From the NCBI GenBank assembly GCA_017434085.1, contig JAFRFY010000037.1, forward strand, positions 1-47,263: DNA of 47,263 nt. The letters are read 5' to 3'. This document shows positions 15,073 to 22,404 of this stretch, piece by piece; positions within the stretch are counted from its first letter, which is position 1; every line of letters starts with the position of its first letter. Under the pieces are notes generated by a model. It was not told the origin of the DNA and did not search any database. It was given only the letters and a program-made list of their open reading frames with translations. Origin of the DNA: Clostridia bacterium. Lineage in GTDB: Bacteria; Bacillota; Clostridia; Christensenellales; Aristaeellaceae. The translations under genes were made by a program, and so were the position numbers.

Positions 15073-15990
15073 ATGCCGATCAAGATTCCGAACGCGCTCC
15101 CGGCGCGGGAGACGCTGGAAAACGAGAATATATTCGTGATGACGGAGTTCCGGGCCATCAGCCAGGACATCCGTCCGCTGCGCATACTGGTTTTGAACCT
15201 GATGCCCACCAAGGTGGTCACGGAGACCCAGCTCGCCCGGGTGCTGGGCAACACGCCGCTGCAGGTGGAGCTGGAGCTATTGCAGGTCAAGAGCCACGAA
15301 TCGAAGAACGTGTCCCAGGACCACATGCTGGCGTTCTACAAGACCTTCGACCAGGTGCGCGACAACCGCTACGACGGCATGGTGATCACCGGCGCGCCGG
15401 TGGAGCACCTGCCCTTTGAGCAGGTGGACTACTGGGACGAGCTGTGCGGGATCATGGAGTGGTCCAAGAGCCACGTGCACTCCACCTTCCACATCTGCTG
15501 GGGCGCGCAGGCGGGGCTGTACTATCACTACGGCATCCCCAAGCGCCAGCTCGACCACAAGCTGTTCGGGGTGTTCGAGCACCGCGTGGAGCGCCGGCAG
15601 TCGATACTGTTCCGGGGCTTTGACGACGTGTTCATGGCCCCGCACTCCCGCCACACCACCGTGGACCGGGCGGACATCGAGGCCGTGCCGGAATTGAAGA
15701 TACTGGCGTCCTCCGATGAGGCCGGGGTGTACGCGGTGCAGACCTTCGGCGGCAGGCAGGTGTTCATATTCGGCCACTCCGAATACGACGCCGACACGCT
15801 GGAGAAGGAGTACCTGCGGGACAAGAACCTGGGCCTGCCCATCGAGGTGCCCAAGAACTACTATCCCAACGACGACGATTCCCAGCGCCCCCGGGTCACC
15901 TGGCGCAGCCACGCGAACCTGCTCTACACCAACTGGCTGAACTACTTCGTCTACCAGAACACGCCCTACGATTTGGCGGACATCAAATAA
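15073..15990 (+). CDS. metA: Homoserine O-acetyltransferase (MetA family)
   Basis: 305-residue MetA family enzyme that acylates homoserine for methionine synthesis. The catalytic cysteine is Cys142 in HICWGAQAG, and the His/Glu pair is in FGHSEYD. Position 111, which sets donor choice in characterised family members, is Glu (TGAPVEHL), the acetyl-CoA type as in Bacillus cereus MetA rather than the succinyl-CoA type of E. coli with Gly. An acetyl-CoA-using enzyme makes sense in a genome with acetyl-CoA synthase. Start ATG 15073 follows GGGAGAG. The 104 bp upstream hold no riboswitch that I can recognise and no convincing promoter. The gene ends in a terminator that also contains the promoter of the next RNA. 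Confidence 0.95.
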   Translation: MPIKIPNALPARETLENENIFVMTEFRAISQDIRPLRILVLNLMPTKVVTETQLARVLGNTPLQVELELLQVKSHESKNVSQDHMLAFYKTFDQVRDNRYDGMVITGAPVEHLPFEQVDYWDELCGIMEWSKSHVHSTFHICWGAQAGLYYHYGIPKRQLDHKLFGVFEHRVERRQSILFRGFDDVFMAPHSRHTTVDRADIEAVPELKILASSDEAGVYAVQTFGGRQVFIFGHSEYDADTLEKEYLRDKNLGLPIEVPKNYYPNDDDSQRPRVTWRSHANLLYTNWLNYFVYQNTPYDLADIK

Positions 15991-15991
15991 T

Positions 15992-16025
15992 AAAAAAGCC
16001 CTTGACGATGTCGGGGGCTTTTTTT
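15992..16025 (+). terminator. metA terminator
   Basis: AAAAAAGCCC (15992-16001) pairs with GGGCTTTTTT (16015-16024) over 10 bp with a 13-base loop, beginning just after the metA stop. The T-run is both the 3' arm and the release tract. Confidence 0.85.
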
Positions 16026-16030
16026 ATAAT
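16002..16030 (+). promoter_or_regulatory. ncRNA promoter nested in the metA terminator
   Basis: TTGACG (16002-16007), exactly 17 bp, then TATAAT (16025-16030). The -35 box is the terminator loop, the spacer is the terminator's 3' arm and T-run, and the -10 starts on the last T. The expected start, 7 bp after the -10, is G16037, the first base of the RNA's closing helix. Confidence 0.88.
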
Positions 16031-16036
16031 GGAGGT

Positions 16037-16251
16037 GGTCGGCGCGCGTCTGTGGTTGAAAGTCGATGCCAGTCGCAGGCGAAACGATCCACGTAAGCCG
16101 GGAAAATTCCGGTGAGCATGGTGCGGCTTAGAGGTAAGTCCTGCCAGCGATGATTACGCTGAGAGCTGCAGTAGTGGGGAGGCAAAGTCCTTAGGAGCGA
16201 ACCAGCCGGCAGGCGGGTGTGGGGTCAAAGACCAGGTCAGGCGCGCCGACC
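16037..16251 (+). ncRNA. Structured 215-nt RNA, possibly raiA motif
   Basis: Closed by a perfect 11-bp helix: GGTCGGCGCGC (16037-16047) with GCGCGCCGACC (16241-16251), followed by GTTTT. Inside, helices that can be read directly are AAGCCG/CGGCTT (16095-16100/16124-16129), CCTGCC/GGCAGG (16140-16145/16208-16213), CAGCG/CGCTG (16145-16149/16157-16161), GTGG/CCAC (16052-16055/16089-16092) and GGTC-AAA-GACC (16223-16233). A strong dedicated promoter starts exactly at the first base and there is no open reading frame of note. Size, multi-branched shape and a sporulating Gram-positive host fit the raiA motif RNA, linked to sporulation in Clostridium. I could not compare it with the consensus, so the name is tentative while the RNA itself is well supported. 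Confidence 0.8.
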
Positions 16252-16273
16252 GTTTTGATACCCCGGACGACGC

Positions 16274-16381
16274 GGGCGATGAGGGCATCGCCCCTACGGA
16301 TGATGTGCGGATGTGCGGGCGATGAGGGCATCGCCCCTACGGATGCGCACGCTGGTGTAGGGGCGATGCCCTCATCGCCCG
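16274..16381. repeat. Palindromic repeat cluster downstream of the ncRNA
   Basis: Two direct copies of the palindrome with its CCTACGG flank start at 16274 and 16317 (43-bp spacing), and an inverted copy lies at 16357-16381. The inverted copy overlaps the last codons of the Nudix gene: its CGGGCGATGA strand supplies the final Gly-Arg and the stop. Same family as 4715-4917. Confidence 0.9.
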
Positions 16382-16932
16382 TTCAGCTTCTCGTTCAGCT
16401 TCCGGTAGATCACCGTCATGTACGGCTCGTCCCGGTTGTCCGCCGCCTGATCGAGGCTCAGCCAGCCCACGGCGCTGTTCTCGTCGGGCTTGATCTGCAA
16501 AGGCTGGGAATCGTCGGCCTCCAGCAGGTAGGTGACGTTCATGTGCAGGTGGGCGGAGACGAAGCTGCCCCGCTTCACGTGGGCGTTCACGGGCACGACC
16601 TCCAGCGAATAGATATCGTTCATGACGGGCCGAATTTCCCGCACGCCCGTCTCCTCCCGCGCCTCGCGGAGCGCCACCGACAGCAGGTCCGCCTCGCCGT
16701 CGGCGTGGCCGCCGGTCCAGGCCCAGGTTTTGTAGATGTTGTGCCAGGCCATCAGCGCCCGGGTGCGCCCGGGATTGACGATCCATGCCGAGGCGGTGAA
16801 GTGGGCGAATACGTTCTCCCGCGAGAGCGGGTTTTCCAGCGCGTCGATGGCCCTGAGCATCATCCGCCTGTCCGCCGCCTCCTGGGCGTTGAAGGGCACG
16901 TAGGCCTCGATTTTATTGCGAAGATTCAACAT
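16372..16932 (-). CDS. Nudix hydrolase
   Basis: 186-residue Nudix family protein that hydrolyses a nucleoside-diphosphate-linked compound; the substrate is unknown. The Nudix box is read in GGHADGEADLLSVALREA continuing into REETGV (about residues 73-96), one residue off the textbook spacing but with the REAREETG helix complete. It resembles the group that includes IPP-isomerase-like and ADP-ribose-type pyrophosphatases. ATG 16932 has GGAGG at 12 bp. The last two sense codons and the stop lie inside a dispersed palindromic repeat, so the C-terminus was probably set by repeat insertion. Confidence 0.9.
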   Translation of the reverse strand: MLNLRNKIEAYVPFNAQEAADRRMMLRAIDALENPLSRENVFAHFTASAWIVNPGRTRALMAWHNIYKTWAWTGGHADGEADLLSVALREAREETGVREIRPVMNDIYSLEVVPVNAHVKRGSFVSAHLHMNVTYLLEADDSQPLQIKPDENSAVGWLSLDQAADNRDEPYMTVIYRKLNEKLNGR

Positions 16933-16961
16933 GATATGTTATCCTCCGTGCGTCACCGGCA

Positions 16962-16994
16962 GCCGCTTTGCGGCTGCCGGTGACTGTTATGGGG
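16962..16994. other. 15-bp hairpin between lipoprotein and Nudix genes
   Basis: Perfect inverted repeat GTCACCGGCAGCCGC / GCGGCTGCCGGTGAC with a 3-base loop. It starts 2 bp after the lipoprotein gene ends (16997, - strand) and runs up to 29 bp before the Nudix start. There is no T-run on the - strand, so it is either a Rho-assisted or incomplete terminator or an intercistronic stabiliser. Confidence 0.6.
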
Positions 16995-16996
16995 GC

Positions 16997-19900
16997 TCAC
17001 TCGACGACGTTGGGATAGGTGATGCCCTCCTGGTTTAATAGCAGCGCCAGCGTGTTGACGTCCACCAGGCCCTCCGCGGAGGCCAGCGTCCCCTCGCAGT
17101 TGGCGTTGTACCAGGCCTCAAAGGCGCTGATCGCCAGCAGGGTGGGCTCGTCGGCCACGCCGGGCTCGAAGCCCTCCGGCGCGAGCCAGCCCCAGCTGAC
17201 CAGCACGGCCTGGACCTGCGCGGTGGTCTCGGGGTCCATGGCGACGGCGGTCTCGCCGGTACCCTCCGCGGGCGGCTCGACGGCAGGCTCCCCGGCGGGC
17301 GCTTCTTCAACGGGCGGTTCCTCGATCACAGGCGCTTCCTCGACGGGTGCTTCCTCGAAGGGCGGTTCCTCGATCACAGGCGGTTCCTCGATCACAGGCG
17401 GTTCCTCGATCACAGGCGGTTCCTCGATCACGGGCACCTCCACGACGGGCTCCTCATATACGGGCGCTTCCTCGACGGGCTCCTCCACGGTGAAGGGTTC
17501 CTCTTCGATGAAGGGTTCCTCCTCGATGAAGGGTTCCTCTTCGATGACGGGTGCTTCCTCGATGGCGGGCGCTTCCTCAATGACGGGCGCTTCTTCAATG
17601 ACAGGCGCTTCCTCAATGACAGGCGCTTCTTCAATGACGGGCGCTTCCTCGACAACGGGCGCTTCCTCAATGACAGGCGCTTCCTCGATCACAGGTTCCT
17701 CGGCGCTCGGCGCTTCCGCGGCATCCTCGATGTACAGCGCGAACTGCGCGGAGGCGGTCGCGCCTTCGCCGTCGTCCTCGGGAAGGGCGGTGACGTTGAG
17801 CGTGTAGACCTCGCCCTCCATCAGATTGCCCTGGCGCACGGCGATGGAGCTGTCCTGGGTCGTTGCGGACGCCAGCACCTCGCCCTCGTCGTTGACGACC
17901 TCGGCGTAGTAGGCCTTGACCTCGCCCTCGGATTCCCAGTGCATCACCAGCACGTCGTCCGCCACGTAGGTGACGTCGTCCAGCTGCGCGACGGTGGTGT
18001 CGAAGGACAGCACCGGCGGGGTGACGGTCTCGGGCGCGCCCTCCCCGACGTCCCCGGGCACGGGCTCAGTCACTTCATCCGGCGCAGGCTCGACGACCTC
18101 TTCGGGCACGGGCTCAGTTACTTCATCCGGCGCAGGCTCGACGACCTCTTCGGGCGCAGGCTCGACGACCTCCTCAGGCGCAGGCTCGACGACCTCCTCA
18201 GGCGCAGGCTCGACGACCTCCTCAGGCGCAGGCTCGACGACCTCCTCGGGCGCGGGTTCGGTGATTTCCTCAGGCTCGGCGTCGGAGGACGGGCCGGGGA
18301 GTTCATCGAGGACATCGAGCACCGCGCCGTCGTCGGCGGGCGGCTCGTCGGTGGGCTCCGCGGTCGTCAGGGGCTCCGGCGTCACTTCGGGCTCCTCGGG
18401 CTCCGGGGTGGGGGTGGGGACGGAGAGGTCCTCCAGCGCGAAGGTCTGCGCGGCGGTGCGGGCGTTCTCGATGGTCCCGCGGGCGGGGATGGCGTAGACG
18501 TACAGCGTGTACCGCTTGCCCACGCTCAGCGCCGAGGTGGACAGGCTGAGCTGCTCGCCCTTGGTCTCCAGGGTCTTGAGCATCTCGCCGTCGCTTGAGA
18601 AGATCTCCACGCAGTAGCGGTCCACCTCGCCGTCGGCGTGCCAGTGGAAGGCCGCCTCGCCGGGCTGCAGGTACTGCACGCCGCCCTGGGTGCGCAGCAC
18701 GGTCTTGATGAACAGCTGGGGATCGCCCACGACGCCCATCGGCGGCGTCTCGACCGGGCGGTTATCGCAGTGCATGAAGCCCACGCTCTCGGTGGTGATG
18801 TGCTTCTTGCTGCCGTCCTCGGGGTATGCGGTGACGGTCAGGGCGTAGAGCCGGTCCTTCTCCAGCGTGTTGAGCGGCACGGTGATGCGGCACAGCGGTG
18901 TCTTTTTATTCACGATCATCCTGTGGTCGGCGTCGTACACCTGCACGCCGAACTCCCTGACCTCGCCCTCGACGTACCAGCTGAACACGGCGTTGCCGTC
19001 CGGGGCGCTGTTTTTATCGATAAAGTAGACGGTGTTCTGCAGCCTGTCGAAGCGCTCCACGGTAATCACAGGTACACCGATCACGGTGGGCTTCACGTAC
19101 TCGGGGGCGTCCTTGCTGAACAGCAGCGCCTGGGTGCGCACGTTGGCCGTGCCGGTGACGTTCAGCCCCAGCTTCTTCTGGAATAGCTTCACGGCCTTCT
19201 CGGTGGACTTGCCGTAGTAGCCGTCGACCGGGCCGGAGTAGTAGTTGAGCTTTTTGAGCCTCAGCTGCAGGGCGTCCACGCGGTCGTTGTCGTCGCCGCG
19301 ACGCAGGGTGATGTAGCCGGGGCACTCGGGGGCGTAGCGGCCGAACAGCCTGCGGAGCACGCCCGAGGTGGCGTTGCCGTTGACCGACAGGCCCGCGCTG
19401 CGCTGGAAGGCGCGCACGGCCTCCGCGGTCTCGAGGGTGTAGCTGACGCCGGGATTGTATTCCAGATAGTACAGCGCCTGCAGCCGGTCGTTCAGCTCCC
19501 GCACGCGGCAGCCGGTGTAGCCGGGGTACAGGTCGATGAAGCTTGAGCAGCGCTTCGCGCCCGCGGAGTACAGCCGCTTGAGCGTCTCGCGGGTGGCGCC
19601 GTCGGAGATGTCCAGCCCGTTTTCCGCCTGGAAAAGCTGCACCGCCCGCTGGGTGTTCGCGCCGAATATGCCGTCGGCGGCGTCCCCCAGGTAGCCCAGG
19701 TCCCGGAGCTTTTCCTGCATGATCTGCACCCGCAGGCCGCGGTTGCCCCGGGTGAGGGCCATGTATTCGTCATAGCTGGACAGCTTGCCCTCCAAAATAA
19801 GCCGCTGCAGCTCGGCGTCCGCCACGCCGGTCACGGGCCGGTTCAGGTCGGATTGCAGCAGCTTTACGGCGTACTGCGTGCGGGGGCCGAATATGCCGTC

Positions 19901-21100
19901 TATGTAGTAGTGGTAATAGCCCAGCGCCCTGAGGGGCTTCTGTATGGCCCGCACCGCCTCGCCGCGGCTGCCGCGGGACAGCGGGCTGTACTGCTCGGCG
20001 GGCTTGAGCCGCGCCCACGCGGCCGTCTCGCCCTTTATGGCGTAGCGTTCGACGAGCCGGAGGTTGGGCAGGTCGGAATCGGAGGTGGAGGTGAACTCGA
20101 TGAAGCTGAAGCTGGGCTGGGCGGAGGCTTCCTCCAGCGCCGCGTAGACGTTCAGCTGGCCGTGCATGGCCTCGATCTTGATATCGGAAACGGTATAGCC
20201 CTCGGGCAGGTCGTAGGCCGAGGTGTCCGGGAGCTTGACGTAATTCTTAAGTTCCCCGTTTTCGAGGTCGGCGGTGTAGACCTGCCCCCGGTAGTCCAGC
20301 AGGAACAGCTGCTTTTCGGAGGCGGTCAGCTGGCGCTCCATGCTGGAATCCAGCGTCAGCACCGCCTGCCAGGTCATCTGCGCGGGGTCGTAGCACTTGA
20401 GGCGCGTCACGCCGCCGCCGCACAGGTAGTAGACCCGGCCCTTCATCACCGCATAGGCCTGCACGCCGGAGTCGATGTGCTCGGAGACCAGGCTGGCCAG
20501 GTCGCGGAGGTACAGGTTGCCGTCGCTCAGGTAGAGCTCGAAGCTGTCCGTGCGCAGGCCGCTGTTGGGCAGCGCGCCCAGGTAGCTGTCAAACCTGCCC
20601 GTCAGGCGGTTGTAGATCATGGTTCCGGCGTTGTCCACCTGCTCGTACACCAGGCCGTCGGCGGAATTGTACAGCCGGTCGATGGGCTCCGCCGCGGTGC
20701 AGGCCACCGCCTCCGACAGCGTCTTCATGTTCACGCGCATCAGCTTCGCGCGGTCCGCGCCGGAGACGTAGTAGAGCGTGTCCTCGTCCGCCATGCAGGC
20801 GTCGCAGACGTGCTTCGCCACCAGGCGCTCGCGGAAGGAGCCCAGGTCGATCATGTAAAGGTCCCGCGTGCCGTCCGGCTGCGTGGATAAAAACAGCACC
20901 CGGTACGGGTCGATGGACACCAGCGCGTCGGCGCTTGACCGGTTGACGGGCTGCCCGTTGCCGGGCAGGTACAGCTTGCCCTCGCCGTCCAGATACGCCG
21001 CCAGCGCGCCGCTGCGCACCACGGTCGAGGTCTCTGCCAGCGCGCAGCCCGCCAGCAGCGCCAGCAGGGCGAGGATCAGTATCGCGCATATCTTCTTCAC
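16997..21100 (-). CDS. Large lipoprotein with peptidoglycan-binding domains and Glu/Pro repeats
   Basis: 1367 residues starting at GTG 21100 (GGAGGA 7 bp upstream). The signal peptide ends in the lipobox LAGC, so it is probably a membrane-anchored surface lipoprotein. Order: a beta-propeller-like domain with YxxD/LYL strands (about 25-360); four peptidoglycan-binding_1 modules (about 370-435, 443-510, 515-582, 595-660), each with a DGxxGxxTxxAVxxFQ-like core; three Ig/FN3-like repeats sharing W-x-x-x-GEV (about 680-785, 800-895, 1025-1125); acidic Pro/Glu repeats between and after these (about 945-1010 and 1130-1270); and a degenerate fifth peptidoglycan-binding-like unit at the end. I infer a cell-wall-spanning structural or sensor protein. 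No catalytic domain was found. Divergent from the SOS-box promoter. Confidence 0.85.
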   Translation of the reverse strand: MKKICAILILALLALLAGCALAETSTVVRSGALAAYLDGEGKLYLPGNGQPVNRSSADALVSIDPYRVLFLSTQPDGTRDLYMIDLGSFRERLVAKHVCDACMADEDTLYYVSGADRAKLMRVNMKTLSEAVACTAAEPIDRLYNSADGLVYEQVDNAGTMIYNRLTGRFDSYLGALPNSGLRTDSFELYLSDGNLYLRDLASLVSEHIDSGVQAYAVMKGRVYYLCGGGVTRLKCYDPAQMTWQAVLTLDSSMERQLTASEKQLFLLDYRGQVYTADLENGELKNYVKLPDTSAYDLPEGYTVSDIKIEAMHGQLNVYAALEEASAQPSFSFIEFTSTSDSDLPNLRLVERYAIKGETAAWARLKPAEQYSPLSRGSRGEAVRAIQKPLRALGYYHYYIDGIFGPRTQYAVKLLQSDLNRPVTGVADAELQRLILEGKLSSYDEYMALTRGNRGLRVQIMQEKLRDLGYLGDAADGIFGANTQRAVQLFQAENGLDISDGATRETLKRLYSAGAKRCSSFIDLYPGYTGCRVRELNDRLQALYYLEYNPGVSYTLETAEAVRAFQRSAGLSVNGNATSGVLRRLFGRYAPECPGYITLRRGDDNDRVDALQLRLKKLNYYSGPVDGYYGKSTEKAVKLFQKKLGLNVTGTANVRTQALLFSKDAPEYVKPTVIGVPVITVERFDRLQNTVYFIDKNSAPDGNAVFSWYVEGEVREFGVQVYDADHRMIVNKKTPLCRITVPLNTLEKDRLYALTVTAYPEDGSKKHITTESVGFMHCDNRPVETPPMGVVGDPQLFIKTVLRTQGGVQYLQPGEAAFHWHADGEVDRYCVEIFSSDGEMLKTLETKGEQLSLSTSALSVGKRYTLYVYAIPARGTIENARTAAQTFALEDLSVPTPTPEPEEPEVTPEPLTTAEPTDEPPADDGAVLDVLDELPGPSSDAEPEEITEPAPEEVVEPAPEEVVEPAPEEVVEPAPEEVVEPAPEEVVEPAPDEVTEPVPEEVVEPAPDEVTEPVPGDVGEGAPETVTPPVLSFDTTVAQLDDVTYVADDVLVMHWESEGEVKAYYAEVVNDEGEVLASATTQDSSIAVRQGNLMEGEVYTLNVTALPEDDGEGATASAQFALYIEDAAEAPSAEEPVIEEAPVIEEAPVVEEAPVIEEAPVIEEAPVIEEAPVIEEAPAIEEAPVIEEEPFIEEEPFIEEEPFTVEEPVEEAPVYEEPVVEVPVIEEPPVIEEPPVIEEPPVIEEPPFEEAPVEEAPVIEEPPVEEAPAGEPAVEPPAEGTGETAVAMDPETTAQVQAVLVSWGWLAPEGFEPGVADEPTLLAISAFEAWYNANCEGTLASAEGLVDVNTLALLLNQEGITYPNVVE
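17300..17700 (-). repeat. Tandem codon repeats encoding EEAPVI and EEPPVI
   Basis: An 18-bp-type unit (GGCGCTTCCTCGATGACG on the + strand and variants) is repeated about 20 times, encoding EEAPVI, EEEPFI and EEPPVI blocks of the lipoprotein. Synonymous differences such as CTTC for CTCC and CAAT for CGAT show that the copies have partly diverged. Confidence 0.85.
18061..18255 (-). repeat. Tandem repeats encoding PEEVVEPA
   Basis: A 24-bp unit (on the + strand, beginning GGCGCAGGCTCGACGACCTC) is repeated about eight times, in variants giving PEEVVEPA, PDEVTEPV and PEEITEPA. Several neighbouring units are identical in DNA, so this array has expanded recently or is being homogenised. Confidence 0.85.
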
Positions 21101-21193
21101 GGGATCGTCCTCCTCGTTCAGTGTTGCTCTGTTAGACGTTTTTGTTTATCGTTAAGTTCCCAATATTCCAAATTCCTTTAACGCGCTGTTCGA

Positions 21194-21244
21194 TTGCAAA
21201 CGCCGAACACATGTGCTATAATACGCATATCGAACACATGTTCT
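21194..21244 (+). promoter_or_regulatory. SOS-type promoter with two LexA boxes
   Basis: Promoter TTGCAA (21194-21199), 17 bp, TATAAT (21217-21222). CGAACACATGTTCT at 21231-21244 matches the Bacillus-type SOS box CGAACRNRYGTTCG at all but the last base. A weaker copy, CGAACACATGTGCT, at 21204-21217 lies between -35 and -10, 27 bp upstream of the first. LexA binding would block this promoter. Leader of about 160 nt to the SSB-like start. The site could also affect the divergent lipoprotein gene. Confidence 0.78.
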
Positions 21245-21389
21245 TAATTCGCGCGGGAGCCCGGGATTTGCGCGCTTCAAAGCGCTGAATGGCATAACGC
21301 CGCGGAAGAGGGCATATATAGGGGATGGCGGCAGGCCAGGGCCTCCGCCGACGGAATGTACGCACACTATCACGACCGGAGGGGATACG

Positions 21390-22088
21390 ATGGAAAATCC
21401 GAACAACAGAATTATGGCGGCGGGACGCCTGGAGGGAGAACTTAAACTGAGCCACGAGGTGATGAACGAGCCGTTTTACACGGGCACGCTGGCGGTGAAG
21501 CGGCTCTCGGGCACGATCGACCGGCTGCCGATCACGATTCCCGGCAAGCTGATGGGGCTTTTGCCGGAGGATCGGGAGCAGCTTCTGCTGGTCAACGGCC
21601 AGGTGCGCTCCTACAACAAGGTCATCGACGGCGCGGGACGGCTGATGGTGACGCTGTTTGCCCAGAGCATCGCCGAGACCCGGGAGGGCGACACGCTCAA
21701 CCGGGTCACGCTGACGGGGGCGCTGTGCAAGCCGCCGGTGTACCGCTCCACGCCCTTTGGGCGGGAGATCTGCGACATGATGCTGGCCGTCAACCGGGCC
21801 TTCGGCAAGAGCGATTACATCCCCTGCATCGCCTGGGGGCGCAACGCCCAGTACGCCGCCCGGTTCGACGTGGGGGAGCGGGTGCGCCTCACGGGGCGGC
21901 TTCAGTCGAGGGAGTATCAAAAGCAGCTGGAAAACGGGGAGTACATGGTGCGCTGCGCCTACGAGGTGTCCTCCTTCACCCTGGAGGCCGCGCCCGGCGA
22001 GGGCGTCGCCGTGCCGCATGCCGAGGGCGAAATGCAGGAGGGCTATGCGCGAAGTCCCTATCATGTCAGGGACAGGATCGTCAACTGA
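21390..22088 (+). CDS. SSB-like single-stranded DNA-binding protein, two OB units
   Basis: 232 residues. The second half (about 100-205) is a recognisable SSB OB-fold: NRVTLTGALCKPPVYRST, then DMMLAVNRAF, then YIPCIAWGRNAQYAARF and VRLTGRLQSREYQ. The first half (about 5-95) has a similar strand pattern with GxLxGxL and VNGQVRSY, so it is probably a second, diverged OB-fold. The acidic SSB C-terminal tip is absent; the end is YHVRDRIVN. It probably binds ssDNA in repair or replication beside the main SSB. The SOS-type promoter upstream agrees with a damage-induced role. ATG 21390 follows GGAGGGG. Single gene closed by a strong terminator. Confidence 0.85.
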   Translation: MENPNNRIMAAGRLEGELKLSHEVMNEPFYTGTLAVKRLSGTIDRLPITIPGKLMGLLPEDREQLLLVNGQVRSYNKVIDGAGRLMVTLFAQSIAETREGDTLNRVTLTGALCKPPVYRSTPFGREICDMMLAVNRAFGKSDYIPCIAWGRNAQYAARFDVGERVRLTGRLQSREYQKQLENGEYMVRCAYEVSSFTLEAAPGEGVAVPHAEGEMQEGYARSPYHVRDRIVN

Positions 22089-22092
22089 TTTG

Positions 22093-22134
22093 CACCATCC
22101 CCCGCCCGACGACTGGGCGGGGGATGGTGTTTTA
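22093..22134 (+). terminator. Terminator of the SSB-like gene
   Basis: Perfect 15-bp stem CACCATCCCCCGCCC (22093-22107) / GGGCGGGGGATGGTG (22115-22129), 7-base loop, then TTTTA. Confidence 0.92.
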
Positions 22135-22144
22135 CACGGGGGTC

Positions 22145-22172
22145 TTGAATTTTGACGAAAGTATGTTATAAT
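22145..22172 (+). promoter_or_regulatory. Promoter of the PfkB-Trk operon
   Basis: TTGAAT (22145-22150), 16 bp, TATAAT (22167-22172). It starts about 36 bp before the small membrane protein gene, directly after the previous terminator. Confidence 0.65.
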
Positions 22173-22215
22173 GTAGACTATACTTGGTATCGCGCATCTT
22201 CCGGGAGGGATGGGC

Positions 22216-22404
22216 ATGACGGATCTTCAAAGGGTCATACTGATCGCCCTGGGGCTGCTGCTGGCGCTGTGCGTGGTCGTGAGCCTGACGCTCAAACACA
22301 CCATCGGCGGCTTTCTGGAGCACGTGGCGCGCGAGGAAGAGGAATCCGAGGAAGAAGCGGAGCGGGATGAAAAAGCCTCCGCACGACAGGAGAACGAGAC
22401 ATGA
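22216..22404 (+). CDS. Small membrane protein with acidic tail
   Basis: 62 residues. One hydrophobic helix near the N-terminus (VILIALGLLLALCVVVSLTL) is followed by a highly charged tail rich in Glu and Arg. ATG 22216 has GGGAGGG at 7 bp, while ATG 22210 is too close to it. Its stop overlaps the start of the PfkB gene (ATGA). Not a family I recognise; context suggests it is cotranscribed with a sugar kinase and potassium uptake genes. Confidence 0.75.
   Translation: MTDLQRVILIALGLLLALCVVVSLTLKHTIGGFLEHVAREEEESEEEAERDEKASARQENET

Noticed and set aside
16037-16251. Cobalamin riboswitch or RNase P RNA
   Set aside because: GGGAAAATTCCGGTGAG vaguely resembles part of a B12 aptamer and GGCAAAGTCC resembles the RNase P GAGGAAAGTCC, but the remaining conserved elements of either RNA are missing, and the length is too short for RNase P.
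21060-21190. Lipoprotein promoter on the - strand
   Set aside because: TTGGAA-17-TAAACA is the best match but too weak to list as a feature.
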